Positions 26,516-36,631 of a stretch of 64,000 bases of DNA are shown piece by piece. Numbering within the stretch: position 1 is the first letter of the stretch; every line of letters starts with the position of its first letter. Origin of the DNA: an uncultured Prevotellaceae bacterium (GTDB lineage Bacteria; Bacteroidota; Bacteroidia; Bacteroidales; Bacteroidaceae); assembly GCA_902800185.1 (NCBI GenBank), contig CADCDK010000011.1:62001-126000 (forward strand), in the 5' to 3' direction. The notes beneath the pieces were generated by a model. The model saw nothing but the letters and a program-made list of their open reading frames with translations. It was not told the DNA's origin and did not search any database. Position numbers and translations under genes: made by a program.

Positions 26516-27838
26516 ATGAGCAAAAGCATACAGCGTCTATCCCAGTTCCTGTCAGTTGACATTTGGCGAATCACCCCCTTGGAGGTTTCGCCCGTGAAAT
26601 ATTTCATGGTCAGCATCATCAAGAAAGTGATGCTTGCCGTGAAATTCTTCATTAACAAGGGTGTTATGGCCACCGCATCGGCTCTCACCTACTCCTCCCT
26701 GCTTGCCCTTGTTCCCATTGTGGCAGTCCTCTTTGCGATTGCTCGTGGCTTTGGGTTCTCCAAGTATATTGAGGAATGGTTCCTCGATGCCCTGTCAAGC
26801 CAGCCTCAGGCAGCCGAAGTCATCGTGGGGTTTGTCAATTCCTATTTGGTTCATACGCACCGGGGCGTATTCCTCGGAGTCGGGTTGCTGTTCATGCTAT
26901 GGACGGTGCTCATGCTGATTCACAACATTGAGCAGGCCTTCAATGACATCTGGCAAGTCAAGCAGCAACGCTCCATCCTGCGCACCATCACGGACTACCT
27001 GTCCATGTTCTTCCTGGCACCCATCATCATCGTCATACAGTCAGGACTCTCTATCTTCCTGGCGACCATTGCCGAGCAGACGGACTCGTTCATGCTACTG
27101 GGTCCCATGGTTCGCCTGCTCCTCGAGTCCATGCCCTACGTCCTGACGTCAACCACCTTCATTGTGCTCTACATCTTTATGCCCAACACGAAAGTACACC
27201 TCCGTAGTGTCATCGTGCCGGGCATTCTTGCCGGTATCGCCATGCAGGGATTACAGTTCATCTACATTAATAGCCAGATATTCCTTTCCAGCTACAACGC
27301 CATCTACGGTTCCTTTGCCGCCCTGCCCCTGTTCATGCTCTGGGTGCAGCTCTCATGGACCATCTGCCTGTTTGGTGCGGAGCTCAGCTATACCAACCAA
27401 AATCTGGAGGAGTTTGCCTTTCTTGCCAAGACGGAAGACCTCAGCCATCGCTACCGCCTGCTGCTCAGTCTTATCCTGCTCAGTCGCATCTGCAAGAGGT
27501 TCCTGGAGGGGAAGCGCCCCTACACCGCCCTGCAGCTCAAGCTGGAGACCTCCATTCCCATCCGCATCACCAACGACCTGCTCTATGATCTGGTACAGGT
27601 GAACCTGCTGACAGAGTCTTCCGCCTCCGGCAAGGATGAGGAGCCTCTATTCCAGCCCGCCGTAGCACTCGAGAAAATAACCGTCGGCACCGTTGTTGAC
27701 CGTCTGGAAGCTACGGGGCACTGGGCGCTCGACATTGACCTTCACCAACTGATGGGTCATCCCCGCTGGGACGCTGTCGTGCAGAGCCGCAAGCAGTTCC
27801 TGCAGTCGCTACGCCATATTCCCGTGTCGGAACTATAG
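26516..27838 (+). CDS. YihY/BrkB family inner-membrane protein
   Basis: 440 aa. Six hydrophobic segments between about residues 55 and 300 and the family stretch ASALTYSSLLALVPIVAVLFA identify the YihY (formerly RNase BN) family. The C-terminal ~130 residues are soluble and look like a winged-helix-type extension common in this family. The old RNase BN label is a known misannotation; the true function is unsettled. Starts 53 nt after rnpB. Confidence 0.88.
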   Translation: MSKSIQRLSQFLSVDIWRITPLEVSPVKYFMVSIIKKVMLAVKFFINKGVMATASALTYSSLLALVPIVAVLFAIARGFGFSKYIEEWFLDALSSQPQAAEVIVGFVNSYLVHTHRGVFLGVGLLFMLWTVLMLIHNIEQAFNDIWQVKQQRSILRTITDYLSMFFLAPIIIVIQSGLSIFLATIAEQTDSFMLLGPMVRLLLESMPYVLTSTTFIVLYIFMPNTKVHLRSVIVPGILAGIAMQGLQFIYINSQIFLSSYNAIYGSFAALPLFMLWVQLSWTICLFGAELSYTNQNLEEFAFLAKTEDLSHRYRLLLSLILLSRICKRFLEGKRPYTALQLKLETSIPIRITNDLLYDLVQVNLLTESSASGKDEEPLFQPAVALEKITVGTVVDRLEATGHWALDIDLHQLMGHPRWDAVVQSRKQFLQSLRHIPVSEL

Positions 27839-28317
27839 GAAAAAACGAGTAGCAGGACAAAGTTCAGAGTTCCCATAATTTGATTCCTGCTTTTATTTGG
27901 TTTGATGAAAATGAAATAATACTCTTTTGGAACGAATTCCATTGCAGATTTACGTCCAAAAACAGGAAGGGGAATTTTTCTGACCATAAATTCTTTCATA
28001 TAATGGACGTTAACTAAAAAATACTATACAAATGACTTATGGCTGCAGAGAGCCCGTCGTTTGCCTGCTCTGTGGCGGACGTTTCGGTGGAACGTGACCG
28101 ACGGAAGAGGTTTCCGGGAAGCTCGTTTGCCTGCACCGTCACAGGTGCCAGATGAGGTTCAGGGAATGGAAGGACGAGAACGGAAAAATCATTACAGCAA
28201 CGAAATTCTTATCAAGGACCTCGTTTAAGGAGAAAACAATGAAAAAAATGTGAAATCATATTCGGGGCGTTTTGCCCGATTCACCCTTCGGGGGCTCCCT
28301 GCTCACTGTAACAACTG
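27839..28317. other. Spacer between yihY and tRNA-Cys with an unexplained GC-rich block
   Basis: A weak inverted repeat AGCAGGA (27851) and TCCTGCT (27885) before TTTTATTT may terminate yihY. About 28040-28230 is much more GC rich than the rest and contains two similar words (TCGTTTGCCTGC at about 28053 and 28124). The block can be read in more than one frame for 30-40 codons, but no start, family or long frame supports a gene; it may be a decayed remnant. Confidence 0.5.
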
Positions 28318-28319
28318 GG

Positions 28320-28390
28320 AGGTACCTAGCAGAGTCGAACTGCTCTACACGGTTTTGCAGACCGTTACCTAACCGATCGGCCAAGGTACC
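28320..28390 (-). tRNA. tRNA-Cys (anticodon GCA)
   Basis: 71 nt on the minus strand. Acceptor arms GGTACCT and AGGTACC pair, the anticodon stem CGGT/ACCG frames the loop with GCA, and the T arm has GTTCGACTC. The discriminator is T, as in other tRNA-Cys. A CCA end is not encoded exactly (CCCA follows). Confidence 0.95.
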
Positions 28391-28459
28391 TTGTTTGTGT
28401 TTTTGCGGTTGCAAAGGTAACACAAATTCCTGGAACTTCCAAATTTTCAGTCGTCTTTT

Positions 28460-31400
28460 TTAGTACTCGCCCCAACTCTTGATGTCGATATCCTCTGGCT
28501 TGAGGGTGCAGAAGGCGTGGATGAACGCGCTGGCCAGTCGGCTGTTGGTGATGAGGGGGACATTGAGGTCGATAGCTGCGCGGCGAATTTTGTAGCCATT
28601 GGTGAGCTCGCGCGGAGTGAGGTCTTTCGGGATGTTCACCACCATGTCAATCTTGTGCTCGTGTAGAAGCGTGAGAGCCTGTGGAGCCTGTCCCTCGTCA
28701 GAGGGCCAGAAGACGCGCGTGTTGGCGATGCCGTTCTCGGAAAGGTAGCGGGAGGTTCCTCCTGTGGCATAGAGCTGGTATCCATGCTCAACGAGCATGC
28801 GCGCGGCATCGAGCATCTCGGCTTTTTGCTTGGCGCCACCAGTGGAGAGGAGGATGGTCTTCTGGGGAATGCGGTGACCTACGCTAAGCATGGATTTCAG
28901 GAGGGCCTGGTTGGAGTCGTCGCCCAAACAGCCCACCTCGCCAGTGGATGCCATATCTACGCCGAGCACGGGGTCGGCTTTTTGCAGGCGGTTGAAAGAG
29001 AACTGGCTGGCTTTGATGCCGACATAGTCGAGGTCGAAGAGGTTTTTCGACGGGCGTTCAACGGGGATGCCGAGCATGACGCGGGTGGCAAGGTCGATGA
29101 GATTAAGCTTGAGCACCTTGGAGACGAAGGGGAACGAGCGACTTGCGCGGAGATTGCATTCAATGACGAGAATGTCGTTCTCGCGCGCCATGTACTGGAT
29201 GTTGAAGGGACCGTTGATGTGGAGTGCGGCGGCAATCTGCTTGCTGATGCGCTTGATACGGCGCACGGTCTCAACATAGAGTTTCTGTGGGGGGAACTGA
29301 ATGGTGGCGTCTCCGGAGTGGACACCAGCAAACTCTATATGCTCGGAGATGGCATAGGCAAGAATCTCGCCATCTTTGGCAACGGCATCCATCTCGATTT
29401 CCTTGGCGTGCTCGATGAACCGACTGACGACCACGGGATGGTCTTCGGAAACGTTGGCCGCGAGCTTGAGGAAGCGTTCCAGCTCGTCCATGTTTGAACA
29501 GACGTTCATGGCGGCACCGCTGAGCACATAGCTGGGGCGCACGAGCACGGGGAATCCCACGCGGTCGATGAAGCGATGGATGTCGGCCATGGAGGTCAGG
29601 GCACTCCATTCGGGCTGGTTGATGCCATGACGGGTCAGCATGGAAGAGAACTTGGCACGATCCTCAGCGTTGTCGATGTCCTTTGCCTTGGTGCCAAGGA
29701 TGGGCACATGCTGCTCATCGAGGCGCATGGCGAGGTTGTTGGGTATCTGTCCGCCGGTGGAGACGATGACGCCATAGGGCTGTTCCAGTTCGACGATGTC
29801 CATAACGCGCTCGAAGGTGAGTTCGTCAAAGTAGAGCCTGTCACACATGTCATAGTCGGTGGAGACGGTCTCGGGGTTGTAGTTGATCATGACTGAGCGG
29901 TAGCCTTGCTGACGGATGGTGTTCAACGCCTGCACGCCGCACCAGTCGAACTCTACGGACGAACCGATGCGATAGGCGCCGGAGCCGAGCACGATGACAG
30001 ACTGCTGCTGGACGGGTGCGCTTTGGAGGAACGGGATGTCGTGGGTGTTGCCGGCATAGGTCACGTAAAGGTAGTTGGTTTGTGCCGGATACTCGGCAGC
30101 AAGTGTGTCAATCTGCTTGACAACGGGTAAGATGCCCATGGATTTGCGCAGGCTACGAACAAGGAGCATGGCGCGATGCATGTTGCCAACCTCTTGTTCG
30201 AGGCCGACGGCACGGGCTATCTGGAAGTCGGTGAAGCCATAGACCTTGGCCGTGCGCATGAGTTCTGGGGCAAGGTTGTTGATGCTGCGGAGGGCTTTCA
30301 GCTGCTCGTCGATGTCGATGATATGCTTGAGTTTCTCCAGGAACCAGCAGTCGATCTTCGTCAGGTCGTGGATTTGCTGCACCGAGTAGCCACGGTGCAT
30401 GGCCTTTGAGATGACGAAGACGCGCTTGTCGGTTGGCTCACGCAGGGCTGCATCAATGTCGTCAATCTCGAGCTCCTTGTTCTCGACGAAGCCATGCATG
30501 CCCTGCCCTATCATGCGGAGTCCTTTCTGAATGGCCTCCTCAAAGGTACGACCTATGGCCATGACCTCGCCCACGGACTTCATAGAAGACCCCAGCTCCT
30601 TGTCAACGCCACGGAACTTGGAGAGGTCCCATCGGGGAATCTTGCAGACTACATAGTCGAGGGCTGGCTCGAAGAAGGCGCTGGTGGTCTTGGTCACGGA
30701 GTTTTTCAGCTCAAAGAGGCCATATCCCATGCCCAACTTGGCTGCGACGAATGCCAGGGGGTAGCCCGTGGCCTTGCTGGCAAGTGCCGACGAACGAGAA
30801 AGTCGGGCGTTAACTTCAATGACTCGGTAGTCTTCCGATTGTGGGTCGAAGGCATACTGCACGTTGCATTCGCCAACGATGCCTATGTGACGGATAATCT
30901 TGATGGCAAGGGCACGAAGCTTATGGTATTCAGAATTAGTGAGGGTCTGAGAGGGAGCTATGACAATGCTCTCGCCGGTATGGATGCCGAGAGGGTCGAA
31001 GTTCTCCATGTTGCAAACGGTGATGCAGTTGTCGTAACGGTCGCGAACCACCTCGTATTCTATTTCCTTCCAACCCTTGAGTGATTTCTCGACAAGCACC
31101 TGCGGCGAGAAGGAAAAGGCCTTCTCTGCCAAGCGGTTAAGCTCCTCTTCGTTGTCGCAGAAACCGGAACCAAGTCCACCCAGGGCATAGGCAGCACGCA
31201 GGATGACGGGATAGCCGAGCTGGGATGCAGCCTGTCGCGCCTGTTCGATGTTCTCGCAAGCCTCGCTCTTGATGGTTTTCACATGAATCTCATCAAGCTT
31301 ACGCACAAAGAGCTCTCGGTCTTCGGTATCAATGATGGCTTGAACGGGTGTTCCCAAGACGCGGACGCCATACTTGTCAAGTACGCCGCTTTTGTAGAGC

Positions 31401-31699
31401 TCGACACCACAATTGAGTGCGGTCTGCCCGCCAAATGCGAGGAGAATGCCGTCAGGACGTTCCTTCTCAATGACGCGCTCGACGAAGTAGGGCTGCACAG
31501 GCAAGAAGTATATCTGGTCGGCAACGCCCTCAGAGGTTTGTACCGTCGCAATGTTGGGATTGATGAGTATCGTCTCCACTCCCTCCTCGCGAAGCGCCTT
31601 CAAAGCCTGAGAACCACTATAGTCGAATTCACCTGCCTCACCTATCTTTAATGCTCCAGAACCGAGCAGCAACACTTTCTTGATATCGGAATCTTTCAT
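28460..31699 (-). CDS. carB: Carbamoyl-phosphate synthase large subunit
   Basis: 1079 aa from ATG 31699 (a TTG three codons earlier is possible), full length. Two ATP-grasp halves are visible by their repeated starts VLLLGSGALKIGEAGEFDYS and IVLGSGAYRIGSSVEFDW, with EVNARLSRSSALASKATG and its second-half partner. The C-terminal MGS-like allosteric domain contains ATGGTSRYL. It uses ammonia delivered by CarA to make carbamoyl phosphate for arginine and pyrimidines. Last gene of glmS-purF-carA-carB. Confidence 0.97.
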   Translation of the reverse strand: MKDSDIKKVLLLGSGALKIGEAGEFDYSGSQALKALREEGVETILINPNIATVQTSEGVADQIYFLPVQPYFVERVIEKERPDGILLAFGGQTALNCGVELYKSGVLDKYGVRVLGTPVQAIIDTEDRELFVRKLDEIHVKTIKSEACENIEQARQAASQLGYPVILRAAYALGGLGSGFCDNEEELNRLAEKAFSFSPQVLVEKSLKGWKEIEYEVVRDRYDNCITVCNMENFDPLGIHTGESIVIAPSQTLTNSEYHKLRALAIKIIRHIGIVGECNVQYAFDPQSEDYRVIEVNARLSRSSALASKATGYPLAFVAAKLGMGYGLFELKNSVTKTTSAFFEPALDYVVCKIPRWDLSKFRGVDKELGSSMKSVGEVMAIGRTFEEAIQKGLRMIGQGMHGFVENKELEIDDIDAALREPTDKRVFVISKAMHRGYSVQQIHDLTKIDCWFLEKLKHIIDIDEQLKALRSINNLAPELMRTAKVYGFTDFQIARAVGLEQEVGNMHRAMLLVRSLRKSMGILPVVKQIDTLAAEYPAQTNYLYVTYAGNTHDIPFLQSAPVQQQSVIVLGSGAYRIGSSVEFDWCGVQALNTIRQQGYRSVMINYNPETVSTDYDMCDRLYFDELTFERVMDIVELEQPYGVIVSTGGQIPNNLAMRLDEQHVPILGTKAKDIDNAEDRAKFSSMLTRHGINQPEWSALTSMADIHRFIDRVGFPVLVRPSYVLSGAAMNVCSNMDELERFLKLAANVSEDHPVVVSRFIEHAKEIEMDAVAKDGEILAYAISEHIEFAGVHSGDATIQFPPQKLYVETVRRIKRISKQIAAALHINGPFNIQYMARENDILVIECNLRASRSFPFVSKVLKLNLIDLATRVMLGIPVERPSKNLFDLDYVGIKASQFSFNRLQKADPVLGVDMASTGEVGCLGDDSNQALLKSMLSVGHRIPQKTILLSTGGAKQKAEMLDAARMLVEHGYQLYATGGTSRYLSENGIANTRVFWPSDEGQAPQALTLLHEHKIDMVVNIPKDLTPRELTNGYKIRRAAIDLNVPLITNSRLASAFIHAFCTLKPEDIDIKSWGEY

Positions 31700-31739
31700 A
31701 ATGCTCAATGAATAATTGTATTGGGGTTGGAAAGTTTAT

Positions 31740-32819
31740 TTATAGCAATTTCTCAATAAAACGATCAAACATGAACTCGGTATCGACAGGCCCCGAGCAT
31801 GCCTCTGGATGGAACTGGGAGGTAAACCAGGGGTTGACGACATGGGTGATGCCCTCGTTGGAGCCGTCGTTCATGTTGACGAAGAGTTCGCGCCAGTCTT
31901 TTCCAAGACATGTGGCATCAACCGCATACCCATGGTTCTGACTGGTGATGTAGCAACGGTTCGTTCCGACCTCGCGTACCGGCTGATTGTGGGAACGGTG
32001 TCCGTACTTCAGCTTATAGATCCTTGCACCTGCTGCCTTGGCAAGTAACTGGTTGCCCATGCAGATGCCACAGATAGGCTTGGTGTTCATGGACATCTGC
32101 TTGCGAATAATCGTAACGGCATCTTCACACATGTCGGGGTCGCCAGGACCATTGCCGAGGAACAGACCATCGAACTCCATACCCGTATAGTCATAGTTCC
32201 ATGGAACACGAATGACCTCTACCCCACGATTGACAAGGCAACGGATGATATTGGCTTTTACACCGCAATCTACTAAGACGACTTTCTTTCCTGCTCCCTC
32301 ATTGTAACGAATCACCTCCTTACACGAAACCCTATCGACGAAATTCACTCCCTCGTAGGCTGCCTCCGGAATGTTATCGGGCTCATCGTCGAAGAGAATC
32401 TTTCCCATCATCACACCATGCTCACGCAACAGTTTGGTAAGACTGCGTGTGTCGATGCCTGTAATGCCTGGCACCTGCTCGCGCTTCAGCCAATCGGAAA
32501 GACTCTCACAGGCATTCCAATGGGAATGGGACGTACTATAGTCAGCAACGATGATGGCCGAGGCATAGATCTTGTCGCTTTCCATGAACAGAGGAAGCTT
32601 CCCCCTCTCGTCATAGGTAAAGGGCGGCACACCATAGTTGCCGACAAGTGGATACGTCAGCACCATGAGCTGACCAGCGTAAGAAGGATCGGTCAGACTC
32701 TCGGGATAACCCATCATTGCCGTATTAAACACCACCTCGCCCGCTACTGGTTGGTCGTAGCCAAAAGATTCGCCGTGGAACTTGGATCCATCGCTAAGGA
32801 CTAACGTTACTTTCTTCAT
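31740..32819 (-). CDS. carA: Carbamoyl-phosphate synthase small (glutaminase) subunit
   Basis: 359 aa. The class I amidotransferase triad is visible: nucleophile Cys in CGICMGNQLLA, then His and Glu in SQFHPEACSGP. The N-terminal half (VTLVLSDGSKFHGESFGYD, VFNTAMMGYPESLTDPSYAG) is typical. The usual His of the CxGH motif is Asn here (ICMGNQ). It hydrolyses glutamine and channels ammonia to CarB, encoded 40 nt downstream. Confidence 0.96.
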   Translation of the reverse strand: MKKVTLVLSDGSKFHGESFGYDQPVAGEVVFNTAMMGYPESLTDPSYAGQLMVLTYPLVGNYGVPPFTYDERGKLPLFMESDKIYASAIIVADYSTSHSHWNACESLSDWLKREQVPGITGIDTRSLTKLLREHGVMMGKILFDDEPDNIPEAAYEGVNFVDRVSCKEVIRYNEGAGKKVVLVDCGVKANIIRCLVNRGVEVIRVPWNYDYTGMEFDGLFLGNGPGDPDMCEDAVTIIRKQMSMNTKPICGICMGNQLLAKAAGARIYKLKYGHRSHNQPVREVGTNRCYITSQNHGYAVDATCLGKDWRELFVNMNDGSNEGITHVVNPWFTSQFHPEACSGPVDTEFMFDRFIEKLL

Positions 32820-32828
32820 ATATGATGA

Positions 32829-34727
32829 TTAGAATTTCTGTTCAAACTGATAATACTTCTCTACATAGTTGATATACGCCTGATTGCACAGCTTTATTCC
32901 GCCGGGCGTAGGATAGTCGCCCGTAAAGTACCAGTCGCCAAGGTGCTCAGGACAGGCCTCGTGAAGTCCCTCTATAGACTGGAACACCAATTCCACGGGA
33001 GTCTCAAGTCCCTCGGGGCGCAACATTTCAACAATCTTGGCATTGATGGTCTCAACGCTGAATATCTTGTAGATGTCCTTCACGCAGTTGCGCATCTCCT
33101 CCTTGGGTTTCTCCATCTCTTCCTTACAATTATAATAGGTGTCAAGAATGAGTTGGTGCATGTTGCGCTCCTTCAGGAGCTCTATCGTGGCACGGAAGAC
33201 ACAGAACTCTTCCAGGCGCGCCATGTCAATGCCATAATAGTCGGGATAGCGAATCTGAGGCGCACTTGAGACAATGACAATCTTCTTGGGATGCAGACGG
33301 TCAAGAATGCGCAGGATACTCTCCTTCAACGTGGTTCCCCTCACAATGGAGTCATCAATGACAACGACATTGTCAACGTATGGCTGAAGACTTTCATAAG
33401 TGATATCATAGACATGCGAGGCAAGGTCGTTACGGGAATTGCCTTCGGTAATGAACGTACGCAATTTGATGTCCTTCCAAGCCACCTTCTCCGAGCGGAC
33501 GTACTCATTAAGAATTGATTCCAACTCCTGACGGGTCGGGATGTGTCCTAACGATTCTATTCGAGAAATCTTTTGCTCGTTAATATAATGTTTGAAACCA
33601 TCAAGCAATCCATAGAATGCAACCTCTGCCGTATTGGGGACATAGGAGAATACGGTATGCTGGGTATCGTAATCCACGGCTTTCAGGACGGGCGTTGTCA
33701 GCTGTTCTCCCAATTTCTTGCGTTCCAGGTAAATGTCCCTATCGTTTCCACGACTAAAATAGATGCGCTCAAAGGAACATTTCTTGGGATTTGCATCCGG
33801 AGTGATAACGGGGTCGATGGAACATACGCCATTGCGTTTGACCAACAAAGCCATACCCGGATTAAGTTCCTTGATATCATTGCACTCAAGACCGAAAGTC
33901 GTTTGAAGAACAGGACGCTCACTGGCAAGGGCCACAATTTCATCATCCATATAATAATACGCAGGACGGATGCCCCAAGGGTCACGCATAGAGAACATCT
34001 CACCACTACCTGTCATGCCACAGACAACATAACCGCCGTCGAAATCAGGCATGGTGGTCTTAAGGACATTGCTCATCAGAACATGATCCTCGATATACTG
34101 GGTGATATCTGTATTCTGAAGTCCAAGTCGTTTGGCTTCGGCGAAGTTACGCTCAACTTCACGATCAAGCCTGTGTCCCATCAGCTCCAACATGATGTAG
34201 CTATCGCTATAGATGCGCGGACATTGTCCCTGTAAAGTCAATTTGTTGAAGACCTCATCAATATTAGTCATATTGAAGTTGCCGCACATACACAGATTCT
34301 TTGCCTGCCAGTTGTTCCTCCTTAGGAACGGATGCACATAGGAAAGACCGCTCTTGCCAGTTGTTGAATAGCGCAGATGACCCATATAAAGTTCTCCTGC
34401 AAAAGGAAGGTGGGCTTTCGCAAAAGCTGGATCATATAAATCTGAAGTCTGAATGTCCTTGTATTTTTGTTGGACAGACGAGAAAATCTCAGTTATTGCA
34501 TCCTTACCTTCCGCCCGCTCACGAAACATGTATTCGTTTCCTGGTTGTGCGCCAAGCTTTACACAAGCCACCCCCGCACCTTCCTGTCCACGATTGTGCT
34601 GCTTCTCCATCATCAGATAGAGTTTATTCAGTCCGTACATCCACGTGCCGTACTTCTGTTGATAATACTCCAATGGCTTCAGTAACCTGATTAAAGCCAC
34701 ACCACATTCATGTTTGAGCGGTTCCAT
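32829..34727 (-). CDS. purF: Amidophosphoribosyltransferase, long Bacteroidetes form
   Basis: 632 aa, well beyond the ~470-500 aa of standard PurF. A class II glutaminase domain begins HECGVALIR with Cys8, so a seven-residue propeptide is expected to be removed. The phosphoribosyltransferase PRPP loop VVVIDDSIVRGTT is present. Extra sequence lies both in the glutaminase part and around residues 340-420 and after the PRPP loop. The most likely role is the first committed step of purine synthesis; a specialised paralogue cannot be excluded without knowing whether another purF exists in the genome. It is 9 nt before carA. Confidence 0.85.
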   Translation of the reverse strand: MEPLKHECGVALIRLLKPLEYYQQKYGTWMYGLNKLYLMMEKQHNRGQEGAGVACVKLGAQPGNEYMFRERAEGKDAITEIFSSVQQKYKDIQTSDLYDPAFAKAHLPFAGELYMGHLRYSTTGKSGLSYVHPFLRRNNWQAKNLCMCGNFNMTNIDEVFNKLTLQGQCPRIYSDSYIMLELMGHRLDREVERNFAEAKRLGLQNTDITQYIEDHVLMSNVLKTTMPDFDGGYVVCGMTGSGEMFSMRDPWGIRPAYYYMDDEIVALASERPVLQTTFGLECNDIKELNPGMALLVKRNGVCSIDPVITPDANPKKCSFERIYFSRGNDRDIYLERKKLGEQLTTPVLKAVDYDTQHTVFSYVPNTAEVAFYGLLDGFKHYINEQKISRIESLGHIPTRQELESILNEYVRSEKVAWKDIKLRTFITEGNSRNDLASHVYDITYESLQPYVDNVVVIDDSIVRGTTLKESILRILDRLHPKKIVIVSSAPQIRYPDYYGIDMARLEEFCVFRATIELLKERNMHQLILDTYYNCKEEMEKPKEEMRNCVKDIYKIFSVETINAKIVEMLRPEGLETPVELVFQSIEGLHEACPEHLGDWYFTGDYPTPGGIKLCNQAYINYVEKYYQFEQKF

Positions 34728-34737
34728 CTCTGTTCTT

Positions 34738-36582
34738 TTATTCTACGGTAACTGACTTGGCAAGGTTTCTGGGTTGATCTACGTTCTTACCCTTACAAAC
34801 AGCGACATGATAAGCCAACATCTGCAGGGGAATTGTAGCAATGAGAGGTTCAAGGTACTCGATGACATCGGGAAGTTCTAGCACCTCATCGGCAATGCGG
34901 CTAATAGTCTCATCGCCCTTGCTCACAAGGGCAATAACCTTACCTTTTCGTGCCTTGATCTCCTGAATGTTACTGAGCACCTTTTCATACATACCGTTAT
35001 GCGTGGCAATAACGACGACAGGCATATCAGAATCAATCAAAGCAATGGGGCCGTGCTTCATTTCGGCAGCAGGATAGCCTTCGGCATGAATGTAACTGAT
35101 TTCCTTCAGTTTCAGGGCTCCTTCCAATGCGACGGGATAACTGAATCCACGTCCCAAATACAGGAAGTTCCGTGCATAGGTGAATATTCGACTAAGGTCA
35201 GCAATTCTATCATTGAGTTTCAAAACCTCTTCCATCTTGTGAGGTATCTCGCTGAGTTCTTTGACAATGGTGAGATACTCCTCCTCAGAAAGAGTGTTCT
35301 TTTCCCGGGCAAGGGCAAGGGCAAGCATTGTCAAGACGGTCACCTGACCAGTAAATGCTTTTGTAGAAGCCACACCAATCTCCGGCCCCACGTGGATATA
35401 GCTACCTGTATCGGTGGCTCTCGGGATGCTTGAACCAATGGCATTACAAATACCATAGATGAAAGCACCATTCTCCTTTGCCAACTCAACGGCTGCCAAA
35501 GTATCAGCTGTTTCTCCACTTTGTGAGATAGCAATGACAACATCATCTTTTCCGACAACAGGATTCCTATAACGGAATTCCGATGCATACTCAACTTCAA
35601 CAGGAATACGACAGAGCGTTTCTATCATCTGTTTGCCGATAAGACCAGCATGCCATGAGGTTCCACAGGCAACAATGATAATACGTTTGGCATTCAACAA
35701 CTGTTCTTTATAATCGATAACTGCCGATAAAGTTACATTTGTTGCCTCGGTGTTGATACGTCCACGCATACAAGTGGTGATGCATTCCGGCTGCTCGAAA
35801 ATCTCTTTGAGCATAAAATGCGGGAAGCCCCCCTTCTCAATTTGTCCAAGGTTCATATCTACCGTCTTGACAACAAGTCGTTGCTGATCGTTATAGATAT
35901 TGACGACTTTCAATTCCTCGCCCAAACGCATCACGGCAATATTACCGTCTTCAAGATAAACGACCTTGTCTGTATATTCGACGATGGGGGTGGCATCTGA
36001 ACCCAAAAAGAACTCATTTTCACCAATTCCGACCACCAATGGACTTTGCTTACGGGCAGCAATAATCTGATCAGGAACGCGCTTGTCAACGATGGCAATG
36101 GCATATGCACCAATAACTTGATGCAAGGCAACTTGAACAGCTGTAAGTAAGTCAAGAGATTTCTTCACCATGATATATTCCACCAACTGGACAAGAACTT
36201 CGGTGTCTGTCTCTGAGCGAAATTCCACTCCCCTATTTCTCAGGTTGTTCTTCAAATCGGCGTAGTTTTCAATAATACCATTATGAATGATAGCCAGATT
36301 CTTCGATTCCGAATAATGCGGGTGGGCATTCACCGAAGAAGGCTCTCCATGAGTAGCCCATCTCGTGTGGGCGATTCCCACGCCACCAGTCACATTTTTA
36401 TCTGAACAATACTCTTCAAGAATAGCAACCTTTCCTTTGGTCTTATAAACATTTAATCCTCCATCATCGTTAATCAGCGCAACTCCTGCACTATCATATC
36501 CCCTATATTCCAATCTTTTTAATCCTTTTATCAAAATAGGATATGCTTCTCTTTTTCCTAAATATCCAACAATTCCACACAT
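34738..36582 (-). CDS. glmS: Glutamine-fructose-6-phosphate aminotransferase (isomerising)
   Basis: 614 aa, full length. Cys2 of MCGIVGYLGKREAYPIL is the glutaminase nucleophile; RLEYRGYDSAGVAL and the HTRWATHGEPS motif follow. Two SIS domains (VACGTSWHAG and ISQSGETADTL) make glucosamine 6-phosphate for cell wall and lipid A. C-terminal KSVTVE is typical. First gene of a four-gene run of glutamine-amidotransferase functions; 10 nt before purF. Confidence 0.97.
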   Translation of the reverse strand: MCGIVGYLGKREAYPILIKGLKRLEYRGYDSAGVALINDDGGLNVYKTKGKVAILEEYCSDKNVTGGVGIAHTRWATHGEPSSVNAHPHYSESKNLAIIHNGIIENYADLKNNLRNRGVEFRSETDTEVLVQLVEYIMVKKSLDLLTAVQVALHQVIGAYAIAIVDKRVPDQIIAARKQSPLVVGIGENEFFLGSDATPIVEYTDKVVYLEDGNIAVMRLGEELKVVNIYNDQQRLVVKTVDMNLGQIEKGGFPHFMLKEIFEQPECITTCMRGRINTEATNVTLSAVIDYKEQLLNAKRIIIVACGTSWHAGLIGKQMIETLCRIPVEVEYASEFRYRNPVVGKDDVVIAISQSGETADTLAAVELAKENGAFIYGICNAIGSSIPRATDTGSYIHVGPEIGVASTKAFTGQVTVLTMLALALAREKNTLSEEEYLTIVKELSEIPHKMEEVLKLNDRIADLSRIFTYARNFLYLGRGFSYPVALEGALKLKEISYIHAEGYPAAEMKHGPIALIDSDMPVVVIATHNGMYEKVLSNIQEIKARKGKVIALVSKGDETISRIADEVLELPDVIEYLEPLIATIPLQMLAYHVAVCKGKNVDQPRNLAKSVTVE

Positions 36583-36631
36583 AAAACAATACCTATTAAA
36601 AATTGAATAAATATCAAAACTTTACATATAC

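Noticed and set aside
27838..27999. Short minus-strand peptide after yihY
   Set aside because: A 50-codon frame starting MKEFMVRKIP has no clear ribosome site and runs into the yihY gene; not enough support.
28320..28390. Integration site in tRNA-Cys
   Set aside because: No direct repeat of the tRNA 3' end and no integrase were found in the neighbourhood.
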